64,000 bases of DNA from Aliivibrio wodanis. GTDB taxonomy: Bacteria; Pseudomonadota; Gammaproteobacteria; Enterobacterales; Vibrionaceae. The position numbers and the translations under genes are program-made. The notes beneath the pieces were generated by a model that saw only the letters and a list, made by a program, of their open reading frames with translations, was not told the DNA's origin and did no database searches. The DNA lies in assembly GCA_000953695.1 (NCBI GenBank), contig LN554846.1:1178001-1242000 (forward strand), in the 5' to 3' direction. Positions 47,230 through 56,607 of the stretch are shown here, in pieces. How positions within the stretch are numbered: position 1 is the first letter of the stretch; each line of letters begins with the position of its first letter.

Positions 47230-48570
47230 ATGAATCAAGAGAAATTTCAGCGTTTGATTGATGCTTATTTCAGTCAAGAAGAACGAAGAATTGTCATTCC
47301 TGCTGGTGAGACGATCTTAGAGCAAGGTGCTGATAATGATCGGCTCTATTATGTTTGTTCTGGGGAGTTAGAAGGATTTTATCAAGAAGAAGACAGTGAA
47401 AGCCAAGCCATGGTATTTAGTGCTTCTAAAGGCGCATTTATTGGGGTACACAGTTTTTTTTCTGAAACTTTAATTGCTTCTTCAACGGTAATCAGTAAAA
47501 CAGAAAGCGAGTTAGGGTGGATCGATACAAAAACTACGGCGGTTGAGCTGGAGCGTTATGGGCCACTCACTGCGCAGTTTACGCCTATTATTGTTAATGA
47601 ACTTTCTCGTCGGCAGCGCAGAGCCATGCAAGAATCGATAGAGAAAGAAAAAGCGTTACAAAAACTCTATTCGGCAGAGCAAATGACCACATTAGGCCAA
47701 CTGGCTGCGGGTATTGCTCATGAGCTTAATAATGCGGTCGGGGTCTTAAGCAGTAAAACAGAACGACTTCAATCTATTATTTTAGAATTACTTGAAGAGA
47801 TACATCCAGAAGCGAGTAGTTTTGTCGATCAAGGATTAATTAATGGCCAAAACATTAGCTCTTCTGAAGTAAGAAAGCGAGGCAGAGAACTTGAAGTTAG
47901 CTACGGTATTGATAGAGATACCGCTCGAGAATTAGCCCGTGCCGTACCAGAGGGTGAACTTTCTCAATTTTGGCTTAAAAGCCCAGAGCAAGCAGTAAGG
48001 TATTGGAACATAGGTCGAGATCTGCATGACATGCGTTTGGCTGCAAGGCACTCCGTTGGGATTGTTCGCTCAGTCAAACAGTTAGGTCGAACAGACATTG
48101 ATACCGATGAAATCTTAGATGTGAATGACAGTATTAATAAAGCCTTAGTCTTACTGCAAAGTGATTTACGCCGTGTCTCTGTGCATTTAAGCCCTGCGGC
48201 TATGCCAATGGTGAAAGCCTCAGCCACAGAGCTTGTGCAGATATGGGCGAACATTATCAAAAATGCCAGCGATGCCATGGAGAAAGTGCAAGAACCAGAG
48301 ATTGAGATCTCTACCAGAGTATCAAATCGCTTTGTTCTCGTAACTATTGCCAATAATGGACCAGAAATTGATGAAGCGACGAGACGTAAAATATTTCAAC
48401 CTAACTTTACCACCAAAAAAGGCGGACTCTCTTTTGGGCTAGGGTTAGGACTGGCTATCGTGAAGCGGATCTTGAGTGGATACGGTGGCTCGATTGCAGT
48501 AAAAAGTAATCAAGAAAAAACTATTTTTAGAATTAAATTGCCAGTGGAGGACGGTCATGGAAAAACTTAA
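47230..48570 (+). CDS. Histidine kinase with N-terminal cyclic-nucleotide-binding-like domain
   Basis: 446 aa, soluble. Residues about 1-140 form a CRP-type cNMP-binding beta-roll (IVIPAGETILEQGADNDRLYYVCSGELEGFYQ). A coiled coil leads to HisKA with the phospho-His in GQLAAGIAHELNNAVG (about 167), a long insertion (about 185-265), and the ATPase domain with NIIKNASDAME, NNGPEI and GLGLGLAIVKRI. No membrane helix, so it senses a cytoplasmic signal. Its stop overlaps the receiver gene by 14 bases. This is a kinase-receiver pair attached to a transporter gene. Confidence 0.9.
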   Translation: MNQEKFQRLIDAYFSQEERRIVIPAGETILEQGADNDRLYYVCSGELEGFYQEEDSESQAMVFSASKGAFIGVHSFFSETLIASSTVISKTESELGWIDTKTTAVELERYGPLTAQFTPIIVNELSRRQRRAMQESIEKEKALQKLYSAEQMTTLGQLAAGIAHELNNAVGVLSSKTERLQSIILELLEEIHPEASSFVDQGLINGQNISSSEVRKRGRELEVSYGIDRDTARELARAVPEGELSQFWLKSPEQAVRYWNIGRDLHDMRLAARHSVGIVRSVKQLGRTDIDTDEILDVNDSINKALVLLQSDLRRVSVHLSPAAMPMVKASATELVQIWANIIKNASDAMEKVQEPEIEISTRVSNRFVLVTIANNGPEIDEATRRKIFQPNFTTKKGGLSFGLGLGLAIVKRILSGYGGSIAVKSNQEKTIFRIKLPVEDGHGKT

Positions 48571-49030
48571 TCTGATTTGTGTAGACGATCAAAGGGAAGT
48601 GCTGAGTGCCGTTTTGCAAGATCTCGCCCCACTCAAATCATGGATAAACATTGAGGAGTGTGAGTCGGCAGATGAAGCATTAGATTTAATGGATGAATTG
48701 GACAGTGAAGGTGGGCACATTGCACTAGTGTTGTCTGATCATGTGATGCCGGGTAAAAGTGGCGTGGAGTTATTAACGGATGTATCTCATGACTACCGCT
48801 TTTTAAAAACCAAGAAGGTGCTGCTAACAGGACAAGCCACTCATCAAGATACCATTATTGCGATTAATCGAGCTCGTATTGAAAGTTATATTGAAAAACC
48901 ATGGAATGCCGATGAATTAAGATCATTAGTCACTCGTTTAGTGACAGAGTTTGTGTTTGATAAAGGACTTGAATATACCGATTATCAAGAACATCTTGAT
49001 CAACAAGTGGTACTAAACCGACTACGATAA
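48557..49030 (+). CDS. Single-domain response regulator
   Basis: 157 aa. A receiver domain with acidic pocket ICVDDQ at the N-terminus, the phospho-Asp in LVLSDHVMPGKSG (about 61), Thr in VLLTGQA and Lys in YIEKPW. A C-terminal extension of about 30 residues is helical with no DNA-binding or enzymatic domain. It overlaps the kinase gene by 14 bases. It may act by protein contact or as a phosphate sink; targets unknown. Confidence 0.9.
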   Translation: MEKLNLICVDDQREVLSAVLQDLAPLKSWINIEECESADEALDLMDELDSEGGHIALVLSDHVMPGKSGVELLTDVSHDYRFLKTKKVLLTGQATHQDTIIAINRARIESYIEKPWNADELRSLVTRLVTEFVFDKGLEYTDYQEHLDQQVVLNRLR

Positions 49031-49045
49031 TCTCGTATTTTTACT

Positions 49046-49084
49046 ATAACTCCCCCATGCACTATTTTTACATGAGGGAGTTAT
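49046..49084. terminator. Hairpin between convergent operon end and ldhA
   Basis: ATAACTCCC (49046-49054) pairs with GGGAGTTAT (49076-49084), with an inner CATG/CATG extension. Flanks are AT-rich but without a long T-run. Confidence 0.6.
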
Positions 49085-49089
49085 CATAA

Positions 49090-50085
49090 TTATGCTTGAA
49101 TTAATTCATTACCAGACGCAGCGCCTTTAATGAAGGCGTCAATACTCCTCAATGTCGTGCTAGCAATATTCTCTAATGCTTCATCTGTTAAGAATGCTTG
49201 GTGTCCAGTAAAGAGGACGTTATGGCAAGCAGATAAACGACGGAATACATCATCAGTAATAATGTCGTTTGATTTATCTTGGAAGAAAAGCTCTTTCTCA
49301 TGGTCATACACATCCAACCCAAGCGCGCCTATTTTTCCTGCTTTTAATGCTTCAATCGCATTGGCTGAGTTAAGCAACCCACCACGACTTGTATTGATGA
49401 TCATCACACCATTTTTCATTTTTTCAAATGAGTCAGTATCTAACAAATGTGTGTTTTCTGGAGTTAGTGGGCAGTGTAATGTGATCACATCTGAGTGGGT
49501 AAAAATATCATCTAAGGTAGTGTATTTTACTCCTAAATCAATAGCAATTTGACTTGGGTAAGGGTCATAGCAAAGGATCTCCATCCCTAACCCTTTTAGG
49601 ATTCGCATCGTTGCAAGGCCAATTTTACCTGAACCAATAACACCCACTGTTTTACCAAAGAAGTTAAAGCCAGTTAAGCCTTCTAGAGAAAAGTTGGCAT
49701 CACGAGTCCGTTGATATGCTTTGTGAAAACGGCGATTAAGACACATCATCATTCCCACGGTATGTTCTGCTATCGCTTCTGGAGAATAAGCAGGAACACG
49801 AACAACCTGCAGTCCTAGTTCTTTTGCCGTATCAAGATCAACTCGATCAAAGCCTGCACAACGCATTGCGATTAATTTCGTACCTTGCTTAGCGAGTTTA
49901 ACTAGGACTGGCGCAGATAAATCATCATTGACAAAAGCACAGATAACGTCAGCACCATCGGCAATAGGAGCCGTACTTTCTGTGAGTTGAAAGTTGAAAT
50001 ACTGGCACTCGAATTGGTATTTTTGATTGATACTATTGAAAGATGTTTCATCATAAGACTTGGTGCTAAACATAGCGATTTTCAT
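49090..50085 (-). CDS. ldhA: D-lactate dehydrogenase (fermentative), LdhA-like
   Basis: 331 aa. NAD-dependent 2-hydroxyacid dehydrogenase that reduces pyruvate to D-lactate. The Rossmann motif is GVIGSGKIGLATM; catalytic Arg in NTSRGGL, Glu in DVYDHEKELFF and His in LFTGHQAFLT. The long FFQDKSN...D loop is typical of D-lactate rather than phosphoglycerate dehydrogenase. It is divergent from the phosphohexomutase gene across a 250-base AT-rich region. Confidence 0.92.
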   Translation of the reverse strand: MKIAMFSTKSYDETSFNSINQKYQFECQYFNFQLTESTAPIADGADVICAFVNDDLSAPVLVKLAKQGTKLIAMRCAGFDRVDLDTAKELGLQVVRVPAYSPEAIAEHTVGMMMCLNRRFHKAYQRTRDANFSLEGLTGFNFFGKTVGVIGSGKIGLATMRILKGLGMEILCYDPYPSQIAIDLGVKYTTLDDIFTHSDVITLHCPLTPENTHLLDTDSFEKMKNGVMIINTSRGGLLNSANAIEALKAGKIGALGLDVYDHEKELFFQDKSNDIITDDVFRRLSACHNVLFTGHQAFLTDEALENIASTTLRSIDAFIKGAASGNELIQA

Positions 50086-50335
50086 ATAAAATCCTTACAA
50101 ATAAACAGGTTATAATTGTACTAACTATTTCCACTCTACCATTTATTTAACTAAAAATAAGATAAAAAGGGTAGATAACATATTTTAATGTTTATGGTAT
50201 TAAGAGTATTTACGTATCAGAACTATAATTTGTTCATAGTGAACTATTATTTTCCTAAGTTTAGCGATTGCGTTCATGTAATTGATAATAGATATCATTT
50301 AGAATTGTAGCATATTCAGTAAAGAGGTTTTCATT

Positions 50336-52042
50336 ATGATGCAAAAAATAACAGAGTGGTTAACTAGAGATCCAGATCCAAAAACACGTGAAGAGCTTCA
50401 ATGCATTGTTGATAGTAATAATGTTTCAGAATTAGAAGATCGTTTCTCTTCTCGTCTGCAATTTGGTACTGCAGGGTTGCGTGGTATGGTAGGAGCAGGA
50501 CCTAACCGAATGAATCGACTCGTGATTCAAGAAACAGCGACAGGTTTAGGTCATTATTTAATTGAACATATTATTAATGCAAGTAAAAGAGGCGTTGTTA
50601 TTGGTTATGATGGCCGTACTGACTCGCAACAATTTGCTCATGATACCGCCAGTGTATTAACTGCATTAGGCATTAAGGTATTCTTAACAACCAAAGTAGC
50701 TGCGACACCTATTGTTGCTTATGGCATAAAGAAGCTTAATGCAGCCGGAGCTGTTGTGGTTACCGCAAGCCATAATCCACCTGAGTATAATGGTTTTAAA
50801 GTGTATTGGGAGAATGGTGCGCAAATTATCCCGCCGCATGATTCTGGCATTGCTAATGAGATCGATATTGCAGCGACTAAGCCAATTCCGTTAATGTCGC
50901 TTGGTGATGCGGAAGCAAAAGGCTTATTGGTGTGGTTGGATGATGATTATTATCAAAGCTACCGCGATACAATGAACAGTAACCCATTACTTTCAAACCA
51001 TACGGATCCATCAGCCATTTCGATTGCTTATACCGCGATGCACGGTGTTGGTGCTGATATGGCTGAAACCCTGTTGCGTGATTCAGGCTTTAATCACTTT
51101 TTTAGTGTTGCTGAGCAGAAAGAGCCAGATGGCACTTTTCCTACTGTAAACTTCCCTAATCCAGAAGAAAAAGGGGCAATGGATATGGTGATCGCACTGG
51201 CAGATTCAGTACAAGCTGAACTTGCGTGTGCTAATGACCCCGATGCGGATCGCTTTGCCCTTGCAGCACGAAAAGCAGATGGCAGTTATCAAATGATGAC
51301 AGGAGATCAAGTTGGTATTTTATTTGGTCATTATTTGTTGAAACATACGGATGCCACTAAACAGTTAGTCGGCAATACGATTGTGTCTTCTCGTTTATTA
51401 AAGAAAATAGCTGAGGCAAACGGTGCAGAGTATTTCCAGACACTTACTGGCTTTAAATGGCTGACTAATGTCGCAATGCAAAAACAGAGTGATGAGAAGC
51501 AATTTCTTTTTGCTTATGAAGAAGCACTTGGGTATACCATTGGCAGTGAAGTGTGGGATAAAGATGGTTTATCTGCTTTAGTTGCTTTTGCTCAATTAAC
51601 GGCAGAGCTGTCAACACAAGGTAAGAGTGTTTGGGATGAGTTAGAATTAATTTATCGCACTCACGGTTTATATGTAAACGCGCAACAAAGTATTGCATTA
51701 GATCCTAATTCTCCACCAATTGGCGATCAACTTAGAGCAAACCCACCAAAGCAAATCGCTGGAATAAATATTGCGGTTACTGAAGATCTAAAAGCGTCGT
51801 TACGGTATCTTTCAAATGGCACGACAGAATCAATCGATTTACCAGCCAGTGATGTCGTGATTTATCATTTAGAAGATGGCTCTCGTATTATTGTTCGTCC
51901 ATCAGGTACTGAGCCAAAACTGAAGTGTTATTACGAAGTGGTGGCAGCGATTGCACCAACAGATGAATACTCGGTCATTCAAACTAAAGCCAATGAAGCG
52001 ATGGTTCATTTAATTGAAGAGCATCAAAAGAGCCTAGTTTGA
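50336..52042 (+). CDS. Phosphoglucomutase/phosphomannomutase family protein
   Basis: 568 aa, an alpha-D-phosphohexomutase. The phosphoserine loop is VVTASHNPPEYNGFKVYW (Ser about 146), the metal-binding loop ANDPDADRFAL, the sugar-binding loop FAYEEALGYTIG, and the phosphate-binding loop RPSGTEPKLKCYYE near the end. The length and the FGTAGLRGMVGAGPNRMN start match the PgcA/YhxB type rather than the shorter ManB/AlgC type. It likely interconverts hexose-1- and 6-phosphates. Terminator follows. Confidence 0.9.
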   Translation: MMQKITEWLTRDPDPKTREELQCIVDSNNVSELEDRFSSRLQFGTAGLRGMVGAGPNRMNRLVIQETATGLGHYLIEHIINASKRGVVIGYDGRTDSQQFAHDTASVLTALGIKVFLTTKVAATPIVAYGIKKLNAAGAVVVTASHNPPEYNGFKVYWENGAQIIPPHDSGIANEIDIAATKPIPLMSLGDAEAKGLLVWLDDDYYQSYRDTMNSNPLLSNHTDPSAISIAYTAMHGVGADMAETLLRDSGFNHFFSVAEQKEPDGTFPTVNFPNPEEKGAMDMVIALADSVQAELACANDPDADRFALAARKADGSYQMMTGDQVGILFGHYLLKHTDATKQLVGNTIVSSRLLKKIAEANGAEYFQTLTGFKWLTNVAMQKQSDEKQFLFAYEEALGYTIGSEVWDKDGLSALVAFAQLTAELSTQGKSVWDELELIYRTHGLYVNAQQSIALDPNSPPIGDQLRANPPKQIAGINIAVTEDLKASLRYLSNGTTESIDLPASDVVIYHLEDGSRIIVRPSGTEPKLKCYYEVVAAIAPTDEYSVIQTKANEAMVHLIEEHQKSLV

Positions 52043-52090
52043 AAGTGAGAAGATCAAAAAACTAAGCTTTTAAAAAGTAGGTTAGAAACA

Positions 52091-52120
52091 AAAACGGTGA
52101 GCTCAATGCTCACCGTTTTT
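52091..52120. terminator. Bidirectional terminator between the mutase and LysE-type genes
   Basis: AAAACGGTGAGC (52091-52102) pairs with GCTCACCGTTTT (52108-52119), T-run after. Confidence 0.9.
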
Positions 52121-52137
52121 ATATATATTGAACTGTA

Positions 52138-52776
52138 TTAAAGCGCAATAACAAAAGAACTTAACATCCACAATGCAAGAATGATAAAAATCCCGCCCAT
52201 GAATTTATGTTGATACGTTCTGAATTTCACATTATTGATTAGCGACTTTCCAAGTGTTCCCACTAACGCTACCAAGATTAAGTTAAACAATAAGCCAAGA
52301 ACGTTAAGCAATAAGCCAAGCACCAACATTTGCTCGCCAGAGGTTGCCGCAATATTGGTAGAAACAAACTGTGGTAAAAACATCACAAAGAAGACTAACG
52401 CTTTAGGGTTCAATAAATTACTGACTAAAGCACGTTGGTAAAACGTGGTCGCCATTGTCGAACCTTGTTGTAATTCTGGTGCTTCATCCGCTTCTGCTCG
52501 AATACAATCCCAACCCATTTTTAATAAGTAGGCACCACCAACGAGATGTAATGCTTTTAAGGCTATAGGGCTCATTGCAATTAAGGCCGATACGCCTAAA
52601 GCAGCAAGCAAGGTTAAAATGATACCCGAGGTCGCATTACCTAAGCTGGCAAATAAACCGACTTTACGGCCGTAACTCATGCTTGAACTAGCAATCAGCA
52701 GCATATCAGGACCAGGCAGTAGCAGTAGAGCGATAACAGCGGTTAAGTAAACCGGAAGAATAGTAATATCAATCAT
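52138..52776 (-). CDS. LysE/RhtB-family amino-acid exporter
   Basis: 212 aa with six membrane helices. The RhtB signature is at the N-terminus (LLPGPDMLLIASSSMSYGRKVGLFASLGNATSG) and SNLLNPKALVFFVMFLPQF in the middle. It exports amino acids or homoserine-like compounds from the cytoplasm. It is divergent from the AraC gene at 52996 across 219 bases that contain the palindrome TTTTGTACAAAA, suggesting shared control. Confidence 0.92.
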   Translation of the reverse strand: MIDITILPVYLTAVIALLLLPGPDMLLIASSSMSYGRKVGLFASLGNATSGIILTLLAALGVSALIAMSPIALKALHLVGGAYLLKMGWDCIRAEADEAPELQQGSTMATTFYQRALVSNLLNPKALVFFVMFLPQFVSTNIAATSGEQMLVLGLLLNVLGLLFNLILVALVGTLGKSLINNVKFRTYQHKFMGGIFIILALWMLSSFVIAL

Positions 52777-52926
52777 TATTTTATTTTGAATTATAAATCA
52801 GGAGGCGGATTTTATAGTAGTGAAGAGGTAAGATCCATGATTAAAAAGTCGCCTAGTGATATAAAATCGATACATTAAAAAATATAGATATTATTGTTAA
52901 TAATATTAAAGAATAATAATGCGCAA

Positions 52927-52938
52927 TTTTGTACAAAA
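52927..52938. promoter_or_regulatory. Candidate AraC-type operator, TTTTGTACAAAA
   Basis: A perfect 12-bp palindrome between the divergent LysE-type and AraC genes. The core TTTGTACAA recurs in front of azlC at 53837. Confidence 0.5.
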
Positions 52939-52995
52939 GAAATGAGAGGGCTTACTATATACTTTAGTAAATAGGGATAAATGTGTTCATGATGA

Positions 52996-53832
52996 ATGAT
53001 GGCAAATGAGAAAGTAAAAAAAGAAATAGCACACTACCAAGTAGCAGAAGAGCTTGGAGGGCTTGAAATATTAAATGCTGATTATGAAAAGCAGACTTTC
53101 TCACGTCACAGCCATGAAGGATATACGATTGGAGTGATTGAACGTGGTGCGCAAAATTTTTATCGCACTGGGGGGAATCATACCGCACCGCAAGACAGTA
53201 TTATCTTAATTAATGCCGATGATATACACAGTGGACATTCTGCAACAGATGGTGGTTGGGGATATAAAGCGATGTATCCACTGCCTGAACAATTAGAAAG
53301 CATTAGTAAAGAGCTAAGTCGTGGGCAGTTTGGAGCTCCATATTTTGCAGAGCCAGTAGTTTATGATCCAGAGTTAGCGAACCAACTTAGATTAGTATTT
53401 ACCATGTTAGAGCAGTCAGATAACCGTTTATTAAGGGAAACCTTAGTCTATGGCGCTTTGGTTAAGCTTATGTGCAAACATAGCCGTACACGCTACACTG
53501 AGACTGCAATTTCTAAAGCTCAAAGGCCTCTTTATTTAGTGAAAGAGTTTTTAGACGATTTTCCTCAAGCTGACGTGTCATTAGATGATTTATCACGCTT
53601 AAGTGAATTGAGTGCTTATCACCTAGTTAGATCATTTCAAAAAGCGTTTGGTCTTCCTCCTCATAGTTATCAAATTCAATCTCGCTTACGAATGGCCAGA
53701 AAGCTTCTTAAGCAAGGGCATTCGTTGTCTGATACTGCACAAGAAACGGGATTTCATGATCAGAGCCATTTACACCGTCATTTTAAAAAAGCGATGGGTA
53801 TAACCCCGGGACAATACCTCAAATTGTTTTAG
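52996..53832 (+). CDS. AraC-family transcriptional regulator
   Basis: 278 aa. An N-terminal cupin-like ligand domain (about 1-160; FSRHSHEGYTIGVIERGAQNFYR) and a C-terminal double HTH (about 175-278; SLDDLSRLSELSAYHLVRSFQKAFGLPPHSYQIQSRLRMA and GFHDQSHLHRHFKKAMGITPGQY). It sits between three amino-acid-exporter genes. The LysE-type gene diverges from it and azlCD follow 72 bases downstream, so it probably senses an amino acid and induces export (inference). Confidence 0.9.
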   Translation: MMANEKVKKEIAHYQVAEELGGLEILNADYEKQTFSRHSHEGYTIGVIERGAQNFYRTGGNHTAPQDSIILINADDIHSGHSATDGGWGYKAMYPLPEQLESISKELSRGQFGAPYFAEPVVYDPELANQLRLVFTMLEQSDNRLLRETLVYGALVKLMCKHSRTRYTETAISKAQRPLYLVKEFLDDFPQADVSLDDLSRLSELSAYHLVRSFQKAFGLPPHSYQIQSRLRMARKLLKQGHSLSDTAQETGFHDQSHLHRHFKKAMGITPGQYLKLF

Positions 53833-53836
53833 CAAG

Positions 53837-53845
53837 TTTGTACAA
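53837..53845. promoter_or_regulatory. Candidate AraC-type operator upstream of azlC
   Basis: TTTGTACAA, identical to the core of the palindrome at 52927-52938, in the 72-base gap between the AraC gene and azlC. Confidence 0.45.
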
Positions 53846-53904
53846 TCTTAGCTAAAGGAATACAGCTCTAATATAGGCTGATTTGATTTAATAAAGAGTC
53901 GTTT

Positions 53905-54618
53905 ATGGATATAAATACCGCCGTACAGCCTTGTTCAAATTCTCGTCTTTTTTGGCAAGGAACATTAGCGATGATCCCACTTAGCATCGCAGTATTACCA
54001 TGGGGGTTATTAGCTGGTTCATTTGCTATTGATGTAGGTCTTACTCCTTTTGAAGGTCAAGCTATGTCAGCAATTTTGTTTGCAGGTTCAGCACAGTTAG
54101 TAGCAATGGGGATGATCAAAACAGGCGCAGGGTTAACAACCATGTTGCTGACTACGTTTTTTATTACCTCGCGTCATTTTTTATATAGTGTCTCGATGAG
54201 AGATAAAATTAGCCCTTTACCGCTTCGTTGGCGTTTATCCCTTGGTTTTTTATTAACCGATGAACTGTTTGCTGTATGTGGACACCAATCAGAAAAACAA
54301 TTTAATCGTTGGTACGCATTAGGTGCAGGATTCAGTTTCTATTTCTTTTGGAATGTAGCAACCTTAGCTGGAATTGTTGCGGGTAGTTATATTCCCTCAT
54401 TGAATGAGCTTGGGTTAGAGTTTGCGGTGGCAGCGACCTTTATTGCCATTGTTGTACCTACCATTAAAAATAGCCCAGTATTGGTATCTGTTATTAGTGC
54501 CTTAATCTTATCTGTCACACTAACGTATTTTTCAGTTGAAGGCAGTTTAATGATAGCGAGTATTGGCGGTATGGTAGCAGGGTATTTAACAGAGACATTA
54601 AGAGGGAAAAGAGGATGA
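53905..54618 (+). CDS. azlC: AzlC-family branched-chain amino-acid exporter, large subunit
   Basis: 237 aa with about seven membrane helices. The AzlC pattern is present: PLSIAVLPWGLLAGSFAIDVGL, SAILFAGSAQLVAMGM, FFITSRHFLYSVSMR and LGFLLTDELFAV. With AzlD it exports branched-chain amino acids and analogues across the inner membrane. The stop overlaps the azlD start by 4 bases. Regulated presumably by the adjacent AraC protein. Confidence 0.92.
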   Translation: MDINTAVQPCSNSRLFWQGTLAMIPLSIAVLPWGLLAGSFAIDVGLTPFEGQAMSAILFAGSAQLVAMGMIKTGAGLTTMLLTTFFITSRHFLYSVSMRDKISPLPLRWRLSLGFLLTDELFAVCGHQSEKQFNRWYALGAGFSFYFFWNVATLAGIVAGSYIPSLNELGLEFAVAATFIAIVVPTIKNSPVLVSVISALILSVTLTYFSVEGSLMIASIGGMVAGYLTETLRGKRG

Positions 54619-54935
54619 TTTTCATATCAATTTTAGCAATGACGGCGTTAGTTTTTTTAAGTCGCTACTTGTTTTTAGAACCCCAATTACCCCTTAGATT
54701 AAACGCTCAAACTCAGAGATTATTAAGCTATTCAAGTCCTGCGGTCTTAACTGCAATTTGGGCTCCGATTGTATTTATGCCTGACAATGAATTATCGCTT
54801 TCTGGGTCGAATCCGTATTTGTGGGCGGCATTAACTGCAGCTCTCATTGCATGGAAAACTAAGAATGTACTACTGACAACGATTATCAGCATGATCGTAT
54901 TCTTAGTGCTTAACTTATGGGTATTTTCAGCATAG
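54615..54935 (+). CDS. azlD: AzlD-family exporter small subunit
   Basis: 106 aa with about four membrane helices, full AzlD length. LSRYLFLEPQLPLRLN and the SSPAVLTAIWAPIVF segment correspond to the conserved AzlD core. Its ATG overlaps the azlC stop (coupling). It converges on the FAH-family gene with only 20 bases between stops and no obvious hairpin. Confidence 0.9.
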   Translation: MIFISILAMTALVFLSRYLFLEPQLPLRLNAQTQRLLSYSSPAVLTAIWAPIVFMPDNELSLSGSNPYLWAALTAALIAWKTKNVLLTTIISMIVFLVLNLWVFSA

Positions 54936-54955
54936 GGTCAAAGAGTGGGAGGCTA

Positions 54956-55570
54956 TTATCTTGCTACCCACTCAGCTTCAATCAGTGTTTTTCCATCGAG
55001 TTTTAAGCGACTAAGAAAAATATCACCCATGTGAATTTCACCAACGCCTTGAGGTGTACCAGTCATGATGACATCACCATCATACAGTTGGGTATAGGAT
55101 TTTAAATCAGCAAGGATAGTTTCTGGAGAGTAAATCATCTGGCTAACTTGGCCACATTGAACTCTCATACTGTTAATGAATAGCTCAATTTGAAGTTGAT
55201 TACTGTCGATACCATCAAGTGGGATGAAACGGCTAAATACCGCTGAGCCATCAAAGGCTTTTGCTCGCTCCCAAGGAAGTCCTTTGCTTTTTAGCTCAGA
55301 TTGCAAGTCTCGTTTGGTTAAATCAAAACCTATTGCAACGGCAGATAGCTGCTCTTTTTCAATTAAAAAACAGATCTCAACTTCATAATGTAAACGTTCT
55401 TGATGGAAAGAAGATAGGGTAGAAGTGATGCATGAATTTGGTTTATTAAACACCACCATTTTCTCAGGGATCGTATTATTTAACTCATTAATATGGGCAA
55501 CGTAATTACGGCCAATACATAATAATTTAGATGGAGTAATTAATTTTTCTCCAAAACGAACCGAATTCAT
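54956..55570 (-). CDS. Fumarylacetoacetate hydrolase-family protein
   Basis: 204 aa, the short FAH/YcgM-type fold. KLLCIGRNYVAHINEL, the metal-binding acidic pair in LHYEVEICFLIE, the FDLTKRDLQSELK loop and the MTGTPQGVGEIHMGD signature are all seen. Members hydrolyse or decarboxylate acylpyruvates or oxaloacetate-like compounds. It appears monocistronic. The in vivo substrate is not predictable from this context. Confidence 0.9.
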   Translation of the reverse strand: MNSVRFGEKLITPSKLLCIGRNYVAHINELNNTIPEKMVVFNKPNSCITSTLSSFHQERLHYEVEICFLIEKEQLSAVAIGFDLTKRDLQSELKSKGLPWERAKAFDGSAVFSRFIPLDGIDSNQLQIELFINSMRVQCGQVSQMIYSPETILADLKSYTQLYDGDVIMTGTPQGVGEIHMGDIFLSRLKLDGKTLIEAEWVAR

Positions 55571-55773
55571 TTTCCTATCCTTGGTTTTTAAATATGCAAT
55601 GCAGAGTGTACCTGAACTCCTCTTTTTTCAATCGTACTCTGTTGAGTTTTTAGTCAAAAATCAGATCTCTAGCTCAACTACGAATAGGATCATATAGATA
55701 ATTATGGTGATCTGTTGTGCTGTTAATGAGATAAGTCAGTTAGAATGGTTATTCCTTTCTCTTTACGGTATTA

Positions 55774-56607
55774 ATGATGATCAATTGGATTCACCCCCCT
55801 AAAAATTCGGATGTGGCTAAACTGATCGATTGTTATTGGTTTTTAGAAAGGCCAGAGGAGACAGACAGTAACCCATTTCCCAAATTAAACCCTGAGCCTG
55901 CAGGGCATTTGATCATTGCTATTCCTGAGCAGCCTTATCATTATGATATTGAATCTGATCGATTAAAGGGAAAAGGGTCCCATTGGTTATACCCATACAG
56001 TAAGACATTACAGATGGATCACTCGCATGGCTTTGCGATCATCGGGGTTAAATTTCATGTTGGTGCGTTGTACTTATTAAACCAAGAACCACAACAAGCA
56101 GTAGCAGATACTATTGTTTCAGCAGATTTGAATCTGTTATTTGGAACTGAAGGGATAAATGAAATAGATCTGATTGAGCTAGCCAAACAAGATCCTCAGA
56201 GGCTTTGTACTAAGTTAGATAAGATATTGTTACCGTGGTTATCTAAAGCAGAAGAAGATAAACATTATCAACTGACAACAAAAGCGCTACCTCTATTAGC
56301 GAAAACGCCCATTGCTCAACTAGGGGAGTTATTGCATTGCTCACAAAGAACGTTAGAGCGAAGTTTTGTTCGAGTTACTGGGTTTACTTTAAAACAATGC
56401 CAGTCAATGAATCGATTGGAAGCGTTAATTACGTATCTGTATCAGCGAGAAGAAACCGATATTGATTGGTTAACGGTTGCTTACGAGTTTGGTTTTAGTG
56501 ATCAGCCACATTTGATCCGTTATTTGAAAAGTACTTTGGGAGTTACCCCTGGGGAGTACGCAAAGCAACGAGATCTTACGATTGATATTTATGGTGGAAT
56601 TGAATAA
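55774..56607 (+). CDS. AraC-family transcriptional regulator (DUF6597-type N-terminus)
   Basis: 277 aa. The N-terminus (KLIDCYWFLERPE ... EPAGHLIIAIPEQPYHY ... GVKFHVGALYLL) matches the sensor domain often joined to AraC HTHs. The C-terminal double HTH (about 175-270) shows LGELLHCSQRTLERSFVRVTG and YEFGFSDQPHLIRYLKSTLGVTPGEYAK. It is monocistronic and convergent to an acetyltransferase gene. The TAA stop lies within a triplicated 7-bp repeat. Targets unknown. Confidence 0.87.
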   Translation: MMINWIHPPKNSDVAKLIDCYWFLERPEETDSNPFPKLNPEPAGHLIIAIPEQPYHYDIESDRLKGKGSHWLYPYSKTLQMDHSHGFAIIGVKFHVGALYLLNQEPQQAVADTIVSADLNLLFGTEGINEIDLIELAKQDPQRLCTKLDKILLPWLSKAEEDKHYQLTTKALPLLAKTPIAQLGELLHCSQRTLERSFVRVTGFTLKQCQSMNRLEALITYLYQREETDIDWLTVAYEFGFSDQPHLIRYLKSTLGVTPGEYAKQRDLTIDIYGGIE

